Shown here: one piece after another, positions 33,641 through 42,102 of the stretch
How the letters are laid out: every line of letters begins with the position of its first letter
Position numbering within the stretch: the first letter of the stretch is position 1
From: Acidipila sp.
GTDB lineage: Bacteria > Acidobacteriota > Terriglobia > Acidiferrales > UBA7541
DNA length: 64,000 nt
Direction of reading: 5' to 3'
Assembly (NCBI GenBank): GCA_010365215.1
Contig: JAAFGT010000013.1
Location: 32,978 to 96,977, forward strand
Translations under genes and position numbers: made by a program
The notes under the pieces: generated by a model
Databases searched by the model: none
What the model was told of the DNA's origin: nothing
Seen by the model: only the letters and a program-made list of their open reading frames with translations

Positions 33641-33670
33641 TTGACCGAACCGCCGCCAGGTCGCTATTAT
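33641..33670 (+). promoter_or_regulatory. Promoter of complex I cluster 1
   Basis: TTGACC (33641-33646) and TATTAT (33665-33670) are 18 bases apart. Predicted transcription starts about 33677, only about six bases before the nuoA ATG at 33683, so the first message is close to leaderless; no ribosome site is visible ahead of that ATG. Confidence 0.7.
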
Positions 33671-33682
33671 AGCAGTCGACGT

Positions 33683-34066
33683 ATGAGTCCCAGCTACCTG
33701 AGCGATTATGCGCCGTTGCTAATCCATATCCTGGCGGCAATGATCGTCGCCGGGGCGCTGCTCTCCTTGTCGGTGCTGGTGGGCTACCGGCGGCCCTCGC
33801 GAGAGAAGAGCGAGGCCTATGAATGCGGAATCCATCCCACCGGAGACGCGCGCGAACCTTTCTCGGTGAAATTCTATCTGGTGGCCATTCTCTTTATTTT
33901 GTTCGATGTAGAAGCGATTTTCCTTTATCCCTGGGCCTACGTGTTTCGGGATCTGAACCCGGGTAAGAGTCTGGCTGGCTTCTACGAAATGCTGCTTTAC
34001 ATCGTGATCCTGCTCGCGGGTTATATCTACCTCTGGCGAAAAGGCGCGCTGGATTGGAACCGCTAA
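33683..34066 (+). CDS. nuoA: NADH-quinone oxidoreductase subunit A (cluster 1)
   Basis: The 127-residue membrane subunit of complex I has three helices. Family signatures are EKSEAYECGI followed by EPFSVKFYLVAILFILFDVEAIFLYPWA. The ATG at 33683 gives the normal N-terminus; upstream in-frame sequence is not family-like. Next is nuoC at 25 bases; the nuoB gene that usually comes between is missing. It heads the plus-strand cluster that encodes the NADH module too. Confidence 0.95.
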   Translation: MSPSYLSDYAPLLIHILAAMIVAGALLSLSVLVGYRRPSREKSEAYECGIHPTGDAREPFSVKFYLVAILFILFDVEAIFLYPWAYVFRDLNPGKSLAGFYEMLLYIVILLAGYIYLWRKGALDWNR

Positions 34067-34090
34067 GCGCCCTGGAGGGGCAAGTATTCA

Positions 34091-34579
34091 ATGGCTGACG
34101 AGCAGACGGCGACTCCCGCGCCCACAGATGCAATTCTCGAACGGCTTCGCGCGTGGGATTCCTCCGCGGTTTCGAGCTCGGAGCTGTTTCGCGGCGAGCT
34201 AACGGTAACAATTTCCTCCGAGAACTTACGGCGGATATGCGATTTCTTGCGCGCCGACCCTGCCTTGCTCTTCAATTTTCTTTCTGACGTGACTGCGGTT
34301 GATCGCTTTCCGATCGAGCCGCGCTTCGAATTGAATTACCACTTGCTGTCCATTCCCTTCCGTCAACGGCTACGCCTGAAGGCGCGTGTTAGCGGGCAGA
34401 AGCCTGTGCTGGATTCGGTGATCTCCATATGGCCAACGGCGAACTGGCACGAGCGCGAAGTGTTTGACCTGTTCGGCGTGCGTTTCGAGGGCCACCCTGA
34501 CTTGACCCGCATCCTGCTGCCCGAAGACTGGGAAGGTTATCCCCTGCGGAAGGATTATCCCACTGAGGGCTATCGCTGA
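34091..34579 (+). CDS. nuoC: NADH-quinone oxidoreductase subunit C (cluster 1)
   Basis: This 162-residue peripheral-arm subunit (30-kDa type) has DVTAVDRFPIEPRFELNYHLLSIPFRQRLRLKA and the C-terminal signature [51 protein letters not shown] lies upstream of the ATG. Its stop overlaps the nuoD ATG (TGATG), indicating translational coupling. It joins nuoD in the quinone-reducing Q module; nuoB, the partner that binds the N2 Fe-S cluster, is not encoded nearby. Confidence 0.95.
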   Translation: MADEQTATPAPTDAILERLRAWDSSAVSSSELFRGELTVTISSENLRRICDFLRADPALLFNFLSDVTAVDRFPIEPRFELNYHLLSIPFRQRLRLKARVSGQKPVLDSVISIWPTANWHEREVFDLFGVRFEGHPDLTRILLPEDWEGYPLRKDYPTEGYR

Positions 34580-35778
34580 TGCCCACTACGGTTTCGACGG
34601 CCACGGGGCAAGCGGAGTCGATGGTCCTGAATATGGGGCCGCAGCACCCCTCCACGCACGGAGTTCTTCGCGTGGTGCTGGAGTTGGATGGCGAAAATGT
34701 CGTCAAGGCGCGGCCCGACATTGGCTATCTTCATACAGGAATTGAGAAAAGCTGCGAAGCGAAGACCTACTCGCAGGCCATCACGCTTACCGACCGTATC
34801 GATTATCTCGCGCCACTCTCGAACAACCTTTGTTACTGCCTGGCGGTGGAAAAGCTGCTCAACCTGACCGTGCCCAAGCGCGCCCAGTACGTGCGTGTGC
34901 TGCTCACCGAGCTTACGCGCATCGGCTCGCATCTGGTATGGCTGGGGACACACGCCATCGACCTGGGAGCGATGTCCGTGTTTTTGTACTGCTTCCGCGA
35001 GCGCGAAGAGATCATGAAGATTTTTGAGATGGTCTCCGGCCAGCGCATGATGACCAGCTATTTCCGAATCGGAGGCTTGGCGCTGGAGCCCCCGGTGGGT
35101 TGGCTCGAGCGGGTGGCAAAATTTGTCGAAGCCTTCCCTTCCCACCTGGCCGAGTACGAGGATCTGCTGACAGAAAACCGCATCTGGCAGGGTCGTACCA
35201 AGGGCGTTGGCTATCTGAAGCCGGAAGACGCCATTGCCATGGGAGTCAGCGGGCCGCCTTTGCGCGCGGCCGGTGTGGCCTATGACGTGCGGAAATTTTT
35301 CCCATATTCGAGCTACGACGAGTTCGCGTTCGACGTGCCCACGCGGACGGAAAGTGACTGCTACGCGCGCTATCTGGTGCGTATGGCGGAGATGGGGGAA
35401 AGCCTGAAAATTGTTCGCCAGGCCATGAGCAAGATTCCCGCCGAAGGCCCCATCCGCACGGACGCGCCGGGCATCATCCCACCACAGCGCGAAAAGATGA
35501 AAACGGAAATGGAAGCGCTGATCTATCACTTCAAAATATTTACCGAAGGTTTTTCGCCGCCGCCGGGCGAGGTCTATCAGAACGTAGAATCGCCGCGCGG
35601 TGAGCTGGGATTTTTTGTGGCCAGCGACGGCTCTCCCAAGCCGATGCGCGTAAAGGTTCGCGCGCCGTCGTTCGTCAACCTGCAGGCGCTGCCCATGCTG
35701 GTCACCGGCCGGTTGGTGGCGGATGTGGTAGCCTGCATCGGAACGCTGGATATTGTACTCGGGGAGATTGACCGCTGA
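34579..35778 (+). CDS. nuoD: NADH-quinone oxidoreductase subunit D (cluster 1)
   Basis: This 399-residue Q-module subunit (49-kDa type) is related to the large subunit of [NiFe] hydrogenases. Signatures are [21 protein letters not shown] near residue 20, IGYLHTGIEKSCE, RIGSHLVWLGTHAIDLGA, and the C-terminal [35 protein letters not shown]. It starts within the nuoC stop (34579). The stop is directly followed by the ATG of nuoEF (TGATG). Compared with the cluster 2 copy it is about 20 residues longer. Confidence 0.96.
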   Translation: MPTTVSTATGQAESMVLNMGPQHPSTHGVLRVVLELDGENVVKARPDIGYLHTGIEKSCEAKTYSQAITLTDRIDYLAPLSNNLCYCLAVEKLLNLTVPKRAQYVRVLLTELTRIGSHLVWLGTHAIDLGAMSVFLYCFREREEIMKIFEMVSGQRMMTSYFRIGGLALEPPVGWLERVAKFVEAFPSHLAEYEDLLTENRIWQGRTKGVGYLKPEDAIAMGVSGPPLRAAGVAYDVRKFFPYSSYDEFAFDVPTRTESDCYARYLVRMAEMGESLKIVRQAMSKIPAEGPIRTDAPGIIPPQREKMKTEMEALIYHFKIFTEGFSPPPGEVYQNVESPRGELGFFVASDGSPKPMRVKVRAPSFVNLQALPMLVTGRLVADVVACIGTLDIVLGEIDR

Positions 35779-37598
35779 TGGCGCCGCTGTCGCTTTCACC
35801 ACAACTGGAAATGAAATTCGGCGAGCTGATTGGGCGTTATCCGGTCCAGCGCTCGGCGCTGATTCCGATGATGCTTTACGCCCAGGACGAAGTGGGCTAC
35901 GTCAGCGACGCAATGATCGAGGAGATTGCCAGGCGCCTCGATCTGCACGTGGTACAGGTGACGGAGACACTGGCCTACTATTCGATGCTGCGGCGCAAAC
36001 CCGCCGGCAAGTGTCATGTGCAGGTGTGCACGAATATTTCGTGCATGGCGCGCGGCGGGAATCAGATTTACGAGCACGTGCAGCGAACTCTGGGTATCGG
36101 CAACCGCCAGACCACCGCCGACGGGCTCTTCTCCATTGAAGAGGTCGAATGCATCGGCGCCTGCACCGGGGCGCCGGCCTTGCAGGTGAATTATGACTTC
36201 TACGAAAACCTGACGCCGCAGAGCGTGGACAGTATCCTGGGAGAATTTCGCGCCGGAAGAAAGCCTGCGCCCGCGCCCTATACCTCCGGAGCGCGCCACG
36301 ACGCTTGCGCCGCGGAGTCGCCCGTGATCAGCCGGCGGTTTAACATTCCCGGGGCGCATCGCATCGATGGATTTCTTGCCAATGAAGGCTATCAGGCGCT
36401 GGCCAAGGCGCTGAAAGACATGACACCTGAGCAGATAATCGAGGAAGTAAAGAAGTCGAACCTGCGCGGGCGCGGTGGCGCCGGATTTCCCGCCGGCATG
36501 AAGTGGAGTTTCGTGCCGAAAGACACGGCCAAGCCGAAATACATTATCGCCAACGCCGACGAAAGCGAGCCGGGGACGTGTAAGGACCGGCCGCTGATGG
36601 AATTCGACCCCCACCAGTTGATTGAGGGCATGGTCATCGCCGGGCGCGCTGTAGGATCGCATCAAGGCTACATCTACGTGCGCGGCGAATACCGCTACGT
36701 GCTGGAAATTGTGGACGCAGCGATCGCCGAGGCTTACGCGCGAGGCTATCTGGGAAAGAACATCCTCGGCAGCGGTTTTGATTTCGATTTGATCGCGCAC
36801 ACCGGCGCCGGCGCTTATGAATGCGGCGAAGAGTCCGCGCTGATGGAATCGCTCGAGGGCAAACGCGGATATCCGCGCATCCGCCCGCCGTTTCCAGCCA
36901 TCGTGGGACTCTATGGGTGCCCCACGGTGATCAATAACGTGGAGACGCTGAGCTCTGTGCCGTCCATTATTCTGAAAGGCGCGGAGTGGTATTCGAATCT
37001 CGGCTCGCCCAAGAACGGCGGCACGCGACTGTTCTGCATCTCGGGTCACGTGAATAAGCCCGGAGTGTACGAGCTGCCCATGGGATTTAATCTTCTGCGC
37101 ATAATCAACGAGGTGGCCGGCGGCATGCGCGGCGGAAAGAAACTGAAGGCGGTGGTCCCGGGAGGAAGCTCCACGCCGCCTCTGCGCGCCGAAGAGTGCG
37201 ACATCGCCATGGACTACGATTCGGTGGCCAAGGCAGGTTCCATGCTGGGCTCCGGCGGCGTGGTGGTGCTCGACGAAGACACCTGCATGGTGGATATGGC
37301 CCGGCGCATAATGCAGTTTTATGCGCACGAATCCTGCGGCTGGTGCATTCCCTGCCGCGAAGGCACTGCTTGGCTCAAGCAGCTTCTCAACCGTTTTCAT
37401 GACGGCGGCGGCCGTAGCGCGGACATTCCGCTGATCGACGAGCTGGCAAAAAATATGTTGGGGAAGACGTTCTGCCCGCTGGGCGACGCCGCGGCAATGC
37501 CTACCAGCGCAATTGTACGGAAATGGCGAAGCGAGTTTGAAGAACATCTGAGTGGACACTGCCCTTACAAACCGGCGGGTGCCTTGGTAGGAGTGTAG
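35778..37598 (+). CDS. nuoEF: Fused NADH-quinone oxidoreductase subunits E and F (cluster 1)
   Basis: A single 606-residue chain carries both NADH-module subunits. Residues 1-165 are NuoE-like, with four [2Fe-2S] ligands: Cys84 and Cys89 in VCTNISC, and Cys125 and Cys129 in ECIGAC. A Pro/Ala linker follows (about 160-185). Residues 190-606 are NuoF-like, with GRGGAGFPAG (231-240) for NADH/FMN, GAYECGEESALMESLEG, and the [4Fe-4S] site SCGWCIPC (Cys520, 523, 526) plus Cys566. No stop or frameshift separates the halves. nuoE and nuoF are usually separate genes. The gene starts inside the nuoD stop and is followed by nuoG after 82 bases. Confidence 0.94.
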   Translation: MAPLSLSPQLEMKFGELIGRYPVQRSALIPMMLYAQDEVGYVSDAMIEEIARRLDLHVVQVTETLAYYSMLRRKPAGKCHVQVCTNISCMARGGNQIYEHVQRTLGIGNRQTTADGLFSIEEVECIGACTGAPALQVNYDFYENLTPQSVDSILGEFRAGRKPAPAPYTSGARHDACAAESPVISRRFNIPGAHRIDGFLANEGYQALAKALKDMTPEQIIEEVKKSNLRGRGGAGFPAGMKWSFVPKDTAKPKYIIANADESEPGTCKDRPLMEFDPHQLIEGMVIAGRAVGSHQGYIYVRGEYRYVLEIVDAAIAEAYARGYLGKNILGSGFDFDLIAHTGAGAYECGEESALMESLEGKRGYPRIRPPFPAIVGLYGCPTVINNVETLSSVPSIILKGAEWYSNLGSPKNGGTRLFCISGHVNKPGVYELPMGFNLLRIINEVAGGMRGGKKLKAVVPGGSSTPPLRAEECDIAMDYDSVAKAGSMLGSGGVVVLDEDTCMVDMARRIMQFYAHESCGWCIPCREGTAWLKQLLNRFHDGGGRSADIPLIDELAKNMLGKTFCPLGDAAAMPTSAIVRKWRSEFEEHLSGHCPYKPAGALVGV

Positions 37599-37680
37599 CG
37601 GCTGGCTCTTATGAGCCTTCGATGGGCATCGCGCACTGGCAAATGGTCGTCTGCACTTTTTGAAGTAAACCGGAACGAGC

Positions 37681-39999
37681 ATGGCAGAACAAAAACAGAT
37701 TACGCTGACCATCAACGACCGCAAGGTGTTGGTTCCGTCTGGCACGCTGGTCATCGAGGCCGCGCGGCGGATCGCCACGGAAGTGCCCGCGTTCTGCTAC
37801 TACCCGGGGCTTTCGCTCCAGGCGGCCTGCCGCATGTGCCTGGTGGAAGTGGAAAAAGCGCCGAAGCTGCAAACCGCGTGCACGCTGCTGGCCACCGAAG
37901 GCATGGTCGTGCGCACGGAAACCGAACAGGTGAAGCAAGCGCGCAAAGCCATGCTGGAATTCCTGTTGGTGAACCACCCTCTGGATTGCCCGGTGTGCGA
38001 CAAAGGCGGCGAGTGCGAGCTGCAGGATATGGTGTTCCGCTACGGAGCGGATAGCAGCCGCTTTGTTGAAGAGAAACTGCACGCCCCGGAAGAAAAATGG
38101 TCGGAGCTGGTGTACTTCGACGCGCCACGGTGCATTCTATGTTTCCGCTGTGTGCGCGTGTGTGATGAAGGCCTGGACGTAAAGGCGCTGGGCGTGGGAG
38201 CGCGCGGCGTGCACTCCTCGATTATCCCGAATGCCGGCGACCACCTGGAGTGCGAAGAGTGCGGGATGTGTATCGACATCTGCCCGGTGGGCGCGTTAAC
38301 CAGCGGAACCTATCGCTACAAGGCGCGGCCTTGGGAGATGCAATACGAATCAACGATCTGCACGCACTGCTCGAACGGCTGTAAGACTACGCTCAGCGTG
38401 CGCAATAACGCCGTGCTGCGAGCCAATAATCGTGACCTCTCGGGAATCAACAAGGAATTTTTGTGCGTGAAGGGACGCTTCGGCTTTGACTTCATCGGCC
38501 ATCCCGAGCGCCTGCGGGAGCCGCTGGTGCGACGCGGCGGAAAATTGCAGACGGCCACGTGGGAAGATGCCATGGGCGAAGTGGCGTCGCGGCTGAAGGG
38601 CGCACACCAGTCGCACGGAGCTGCAGCCATCGGGTTCATCGGATCCAACCGCACGACCAACGAGGAAAATTTCCTGCTGGGCTGGCTGGCGCGCGGGCAG
38701 ATTGGAACCAATAACATCGATCACCACCGCACCGCGGATTACGCGGGGCTCGCCGTGGCGCTGGGCAACAGCGCGCGCGAATCCATGGGCACTATCGCGC
38801 AGCTCGATCAGGCACGGGCCGTCCTGGTGATCGGCAACGACACCGGGCAGCAGAATCCGCTGGTGGACTGGCAGATTCGCGCGGCATTCCGCCACTACCA
38901 GGCGCGCGTGTATATCATCAATTCCGCAGCCATCAAGTTAGGACGCCGCGCGAAAGTCGAAGTGCGTGTGCGCGAAGGAGACGAAGCGCGCGCGGTGAAG
39001 TGGCTGGCGGGAGGCGAGGCCGAATTCTCCGCCGATGTGGCCCAGCAGATGGCGGCGCTGAAATCGGCGCTCGAGGCGGAAAGCGATGTAGTGGTAGTTT
39101 TCGGAGCCGCGCTGCGCGGAGCCGCCATCGCCGATCTTGTGAAGTTTGGCGCGCGGCTGCCGGGCCGCACCCTGTATATCGCGCTAGGCGATTACGCCAA
39201 TTCGCGGGGGGCGGCGGATATGGGCTTGCTGCCGGACCGGCTTCCAGGCTACGCATTTATTGACGATGCCGCGGCCCGAGAGCGCTTTGGCAAGTTGTGG
39301 GGTGGCGCAGTCAGTTCTACGCCGGGCCTCGACGCGCGCGCCATGCTGGGAGCGGCGGAATCCGGCAAACTGAAAGCGTTGTACGTGGTCGGCGCGAACC
39401 CTGTACGTACATTCGGGCTCAACGCCAAGCGCCCTGCCGGCCTGGAGTTCCTGGCGGTGCAGGAAATGTTCCTCACGGAAACGGCGGCGATGGCCGACGT
39501 CGTGCTGCCCGCGGCCTGCGCGTACGAAAAAGAAGGAACGCTCACCAACACTGCCGGCGAAGTGCAGATGCTGCGCAGGGCACTTAACCCAGCGGGTTTG
39601 CGCAGCGACTTCGACATCTTGCGGATACTTTCTCACCAACTGGCGCGTGTTGGCGTGGGGAGCGCAATCCATGTGCGCTCAGTGGAGGCGGTTTTCGAAT
39701 TGATTCGCGGGAGCGTGCCTGGTTACGACCTGCCGCAGGCGGGACTGCTGGCGGGTGGCGCCGAAGCTTCCGCAGCCGCGGCGCCGAAGAACGGCCATAA
39801 AACTTATGATGTGCCCGCGGAGCTGATTTTTTCTGCGAGAGATACTCTGTTCACGAGCGGAACGCTGAGCCGCTATTGCACGATGATCAATTCGCTTCCC
39901 GAGGCTGCCCAACCGGAAGCGTCTCAGTCCAAAGCGGGCCAGTCCGAAGCGCACCTGCAACATACGACAACCTCGAAGCAAGCGAGCGACCAGCCGTGA
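37681..39999 (+). CDS. nuoG: NADH-quinone oxidoreductase subunit G (cluster 1)
   Basis: This 772-residue Fe-S subunit of the NADH module has an N-terminal [2Fe-2S] ferredoxin domain (Cys39, 50, 53, 67), the His/Cys [4Fe-4S] site HPLDCPVCDKGGEC, and two [4Fe-4S] sites in CILCFRCVRVC and CEECGMCIDICP. CTHCSNGC with a later FLCVKG suggests an N7-type cluster as in some bacteria. The molybdopterin-oxidoreductase-like C-terminal half is present but without Mo-cofactor function in this family. The last about 35 residues form a Gln/Ser/Ala-rich tail. Start ATG 37681 has GGA upstream. The stop overlaps the GTG start of nuoH (GTGA). Confidence 0.95.
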   Translation: MAEQKQITLTINDRKVLVPSGTLVIEAARRIATEVPAFCYYPGLSLQAACRMCLVEVEKAPKLQTACTLLATEGMVVRTETEQVKQARKAMLEFLLVNHPLDCPVCDKGGECELQDMVFRYGADSSRFVEEKLHAPEEKWSELVYFDAPRCILCFRCVRVCDEGLDVKALGVGARGVHSSIIPNAGDHLECEECGMCIDICPVGALTSGTYRYKARPWEMQYESTICTHCSNGCKTTLSVRNNAVLRANNRDLSGINKEFLCVKGRFGFDFIGHPERLREPLVRRGGKLQTATWEDAMGEVASRLKGAHQSHGAAAIGFIGSNRTTNEENFLLGWLARGQIGTNNIDHHRTADYAGLAVALGNSARESMGTIAQLDQARAVLVIGNDTGQQNPLVDWQIRAAFRHYQARVYIINSAAIKLGRRAKVEVRVREGDEARAVKWLAGGEAEFSADVAQQMAALKSALEAESDVVVVFGAALRGAAIADLVKFGARLPGRTLYIALGDYANSRGAADMGLLPDRLPGYAFIDDAAARERFGKLWGGAVSSTPGLDARAMLGAAESGKLKALYVVGANPVRTFGLNAKRPAGLEFLAVQEMFLTETAAMADVVLPAACAYEKEGTLTNTAGEVQMLRRALNPAGLRSDFDILRILSHQLARVGVGSAIHVRSVEAVFELIRGSVPGYDLPQAGLLAGGAEASAAAAPKNGHKTYDVPAELIFSARDTLFTSGTLSRYCTMINSLPEAAQPEASQSKAGQSEAHLQHTTTSKQASDQP

Positions 40000-41225
40000 A
40001 CGGTCTCTTCGCACAGAATGCCTATCTGCTGATCTCCCTGCTCAAAGTTGCGGTGGTCGTTTTAGTTCTGCTGACCGGCATCGCCTATCTGACCTGGTTT
40101 GAGCGCAAAGTCGTGGCGCACATGCAGTCGCGCTGGGGCCCGGAGCGCGTGGGACCCTATGGACTGATGCAGCCGCTGGCCGATGGCGTAAAATTTCTAT
40201 TCAAAGAAGATCCCACGCCGGCGGGCGCGGACCGCTTTGTCTATTTCCTCGCGCCGTTTCTGTCGCTCTCCCTGGCGCTCTGCACGATTGCGCTGATCCC
40301 GTTCGGGCCGGGTGAAATTTCAATATTCGGACGATCCACTTCCCTGTCGATCGCCGAAATCAACATCAGCCTGCTGATTGTATTTGCTTTCACTTCGCTG
40401 AGCGTTTACGGGGTGGCGCTGGCGGGCTGGGCGTCGAACAGCAAGTATCCATTGCTGGGCAGCCTGCGCAGCTCGGCGCAGATGCTGAGCTATGAGCTGG
40501 GGCTGACCATGTCCGTGGTAGGCATCGTGCTTTTGTCCGGCACATTCAGCCTGCGGACTATCGTTCTCGCGCAGCAGGGCACCGTGCTCGGCGTACTGCC
40601 GCGGTGGAACGTATTTTCTCCGATCATGCCGCAGGTGATCGGATTTCTCTGTTTTTTTATCGCCGCGCTGGCGGAGACAAACCGCGTGCCTTTCGATCTG
40701 CCGGAAGCGGAGACGGAGCTGGTGGCGGGCTTTCACACCGAGTACGCCAGTTTTAAGTTCGCCATGTTTTTTATGGCCGAATATGCGGCGATGGTTACCG
40801 TCTCCGCGGTAGCCTCGGTGCTGTTCTTTGGAGGCTGGCTTTCGCCGTTTCCGGAAAATCCCGCATTTCACTTCACTTACTATTTGCCGGCGGCGCTGGC
40901 TGCGGTGGGCGGAGTACTGCTCATCGTCAACGGACTGCGCTACCGGAGCAAGGTCGGGCGGGTGGTGGTGCCGGTGCTGGGCTTGATTCTTCTTCTGCTG
41001 GCTGCCACCTGCGCGCTCCCGGGAGTGAATCCCGTGATTCAGGGACCATTCTGGCTGCTGAGCAAAATATTCTTTTTTCTTTTTGTCTATGTTTGGATAC
41101 GCGGCACGTTACCGCGCTTCCGCTACGACCAGTTGATGGCTTTCGGCTGGAAGGTTTTACTTCCGGTTTCGCTGGCCAACGTTGTGGTCACCAGCCTGTT
41201 GATCTTGTTGCGAGAGAAGCGATGA
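39996..41225 (+). CDS. nuoH: NADH-quinone oxidoreductase subunit H (cluster 1)
   Basis: This membrane subunit of about 409 residues helps to form the quinone channel. Signatures include WFERKVVAHMQSRWGPERVGPYGLMQPLADGVKFLFKED near residue 33, AGWASNSKYPLLGSLRSSAQMLSYE, and ETNRVPFDLPEAETELVAGFHTEY, with the conserved Glu and Arg residues. The start is a GTG that overlaps the nuoG stop (GTGA), preferred over earlier in-frame starts inside nuoG. The stop overlaps the nuoJ ATG (ATGA). Usually nuoI follows nuoH; here it is missing. Confidence 0.95.
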   Translation: MNGLFAQNAYLLISLLKVAVVVLVLLTGIAYLTWFERKVVAHMQSRWGPERVGPYGLMQPLADGVKFLFKEDPTPAGADRFVYFLAPFLSLSLALCTIALIPFGPGEISIFGRSTSLSIAEINISLLIVFAFTSLSVYGVALAGWASNSKYPLLGSLRSSAQMLSYELGLTMSVVGIVLLSGTFSLRTIVLAQQGTVLGVLPRWNVFSPIMPQVIGFLCFFIAALAETNRVPFDLPEAETELVAGFHTEYASFKFAMFFMAEYAAMVTVSAVASVLFFGGWLSPFPENPAFHFTYYLPAALAAVGGVLLIVNGLRYRSKVGRVVVPVLGLILLLLAATCALPGVNPVIQGPFWLLSKIFFFLFVYVWIRGTLPRFRYDQLMAFGWKVLLPVSLANVVVTSLLILLREKR

Positions 41226-41719
41226 GCGCGGAAACAGTCTTATTCATCGTGTTCGCGGGGATCGCGGTGATGGCGGCCGTGAACCTGATTTGGCAGCGGC
41301 ACCCCATTCACAGCGCGCTTTCGCTGATCGTGGTGATGGTGTCGCTGGCCGCGCTGTATCTGCTGCTGGGGGCCGAGCTGCTGGCCGCGGTGCAGATCAT
41401 CGTGTATGCCGGGGCGATCATGGTGCTTTTTGTATTCGTGATCATGCTGCTGAACGCGGGCGAAGAGGAACGCACCGAAGTCAGCCACGCGGCAAAGTTT
41501 TTGGGCGTGCCGCTGGCTGTAGCGCTGACTGGGCTGCTGGCATGGCGCATGTGGGCATTCGCTCCAGCGGCTGCGGCAAGCGCGGTGACGGACCAGAACC
41601 AAACCAAAATGCTCTCGCGGCTGTTGTTCACGGATTTCACGTTTCCGTTCGAGATGACATCGATTTTGATTCTTATCGCGATACTGGGAGCGGTGGTGCT
41701 GGCCAAGCGCGAGCAGTAA
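41222..41719 (+). CDS. nuoJ: NADH-quinone oxidoreductase subunit J (cluster 1)
   Basis: This 165-residue membrane subunit has five helices. Family features are NLIWQRHPIHSALSLIVVMVSLAALYLLLGAELLAAVQIIVYAGAIMVLFVFVIMLL. The ATG at 41222 overlaps the nuoH stop by ATGA, supporting this start over longer in-frame options. It forms part of the membrane-arm proton path with NuoK. A 77-base gap containing an inverted GGGCGA/TCGCCC repeat separates it from nuoK. Confidence 0.94.
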   Translation: MSAETVLFIVFAGIAVMAAVNLIWQRHPIHSALSLIVVMVSLAALYLLLGAELLAAVQIIVYAGAIMVLFVFVIMLLNAGEEERTEVSHAAKFLGVPLAVALTGLLAWRMWAFAPAAAASAVTDQNQTKMLSRLLFTDFTFPFEMTSILILIAILGAVVLAKREQ

Positions 41720-41796
41720 TCGTGTGAGAAATTGCACTTTGGGGCGGAGGGCGACGCAGGCCTCGCCCCTGCGGGTAACGGGAAGGGGAAGGAGTT

Positions 41797-42102
41797 ATGG
41801 TGGATCTGGCTGCCGACTGTGTCGTATTGAGTGCCATCCTGTTTGGATTGGGCGTGGTTGGTTTCGTGTTTAAGCGGAACATCATCACCATTTTCATGTC
41901 CATCGAGCTGATGCTTAACGCCGTGAACCTGGCCTTCGTGGCCTTCAGCCGGCAATGGCACGATCTCTCAGGGCAGGTTTTTGTATTTTTTGTGATCGTG
42001 GTAGCCGCGGCGGAAGCGGCCGTGGGGATGGCCATCATCGTGTTGATCGCGCGCAACCGGCACTCGCTCAACGTGGAGCGCGTGAACCTGCTGAAACTCT
42101 AA
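41797..42102 (+). CDS. nuoK: NADH-quinone oxidoreductase subunit K (cluster 1)
   Basis: The 101-residue, three-helix subunit has signatures [37 protein letters not shown] and [31 protein letters not shown], with the two conserved membrane glutamates. GGAAGGAG lies just upstream of the ATG. The stop overlaps the nuoL ATG (TAATG), so the two are translationally coupled. Confidence 0.95.
   Translation: MVDLAADCVVLSAILFGLGVVGFVFKRNIITIFMSIELMLNAVNLAFVAFSRQWHDLSGQVFVFFVIVVAAAEAAVGMAIIVLIARNRHSLNVERVNLLKL

Noticed and set aside
34570..35802. Antisense open frame of about 410 codons opposite nuoD
   Set aside because: It overlaps a clearly conserved complex I gene fully and has no recognisable domain, ribosome site or codon bias.
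35796..37778. A very long open frame on the minus strand opposite nuoEF (about 660 codons)
   Set aside because: It mirrors a well-defined Fe-S protein gene, has a His/Arg/Ala-rich composition and no family features. Long antisense frames are expected at high GC.
41720..41796. GC-rich inverted repeat (GGGCGA/TCGCCC) between nuoJ and nuoK of cluster 1 as terminator or riboswitch
   Set aside because: There is no T-run and the genes on both sides belong to one unit. It may be an mRNA hairpin, but there is no evidence for a regulatory role.
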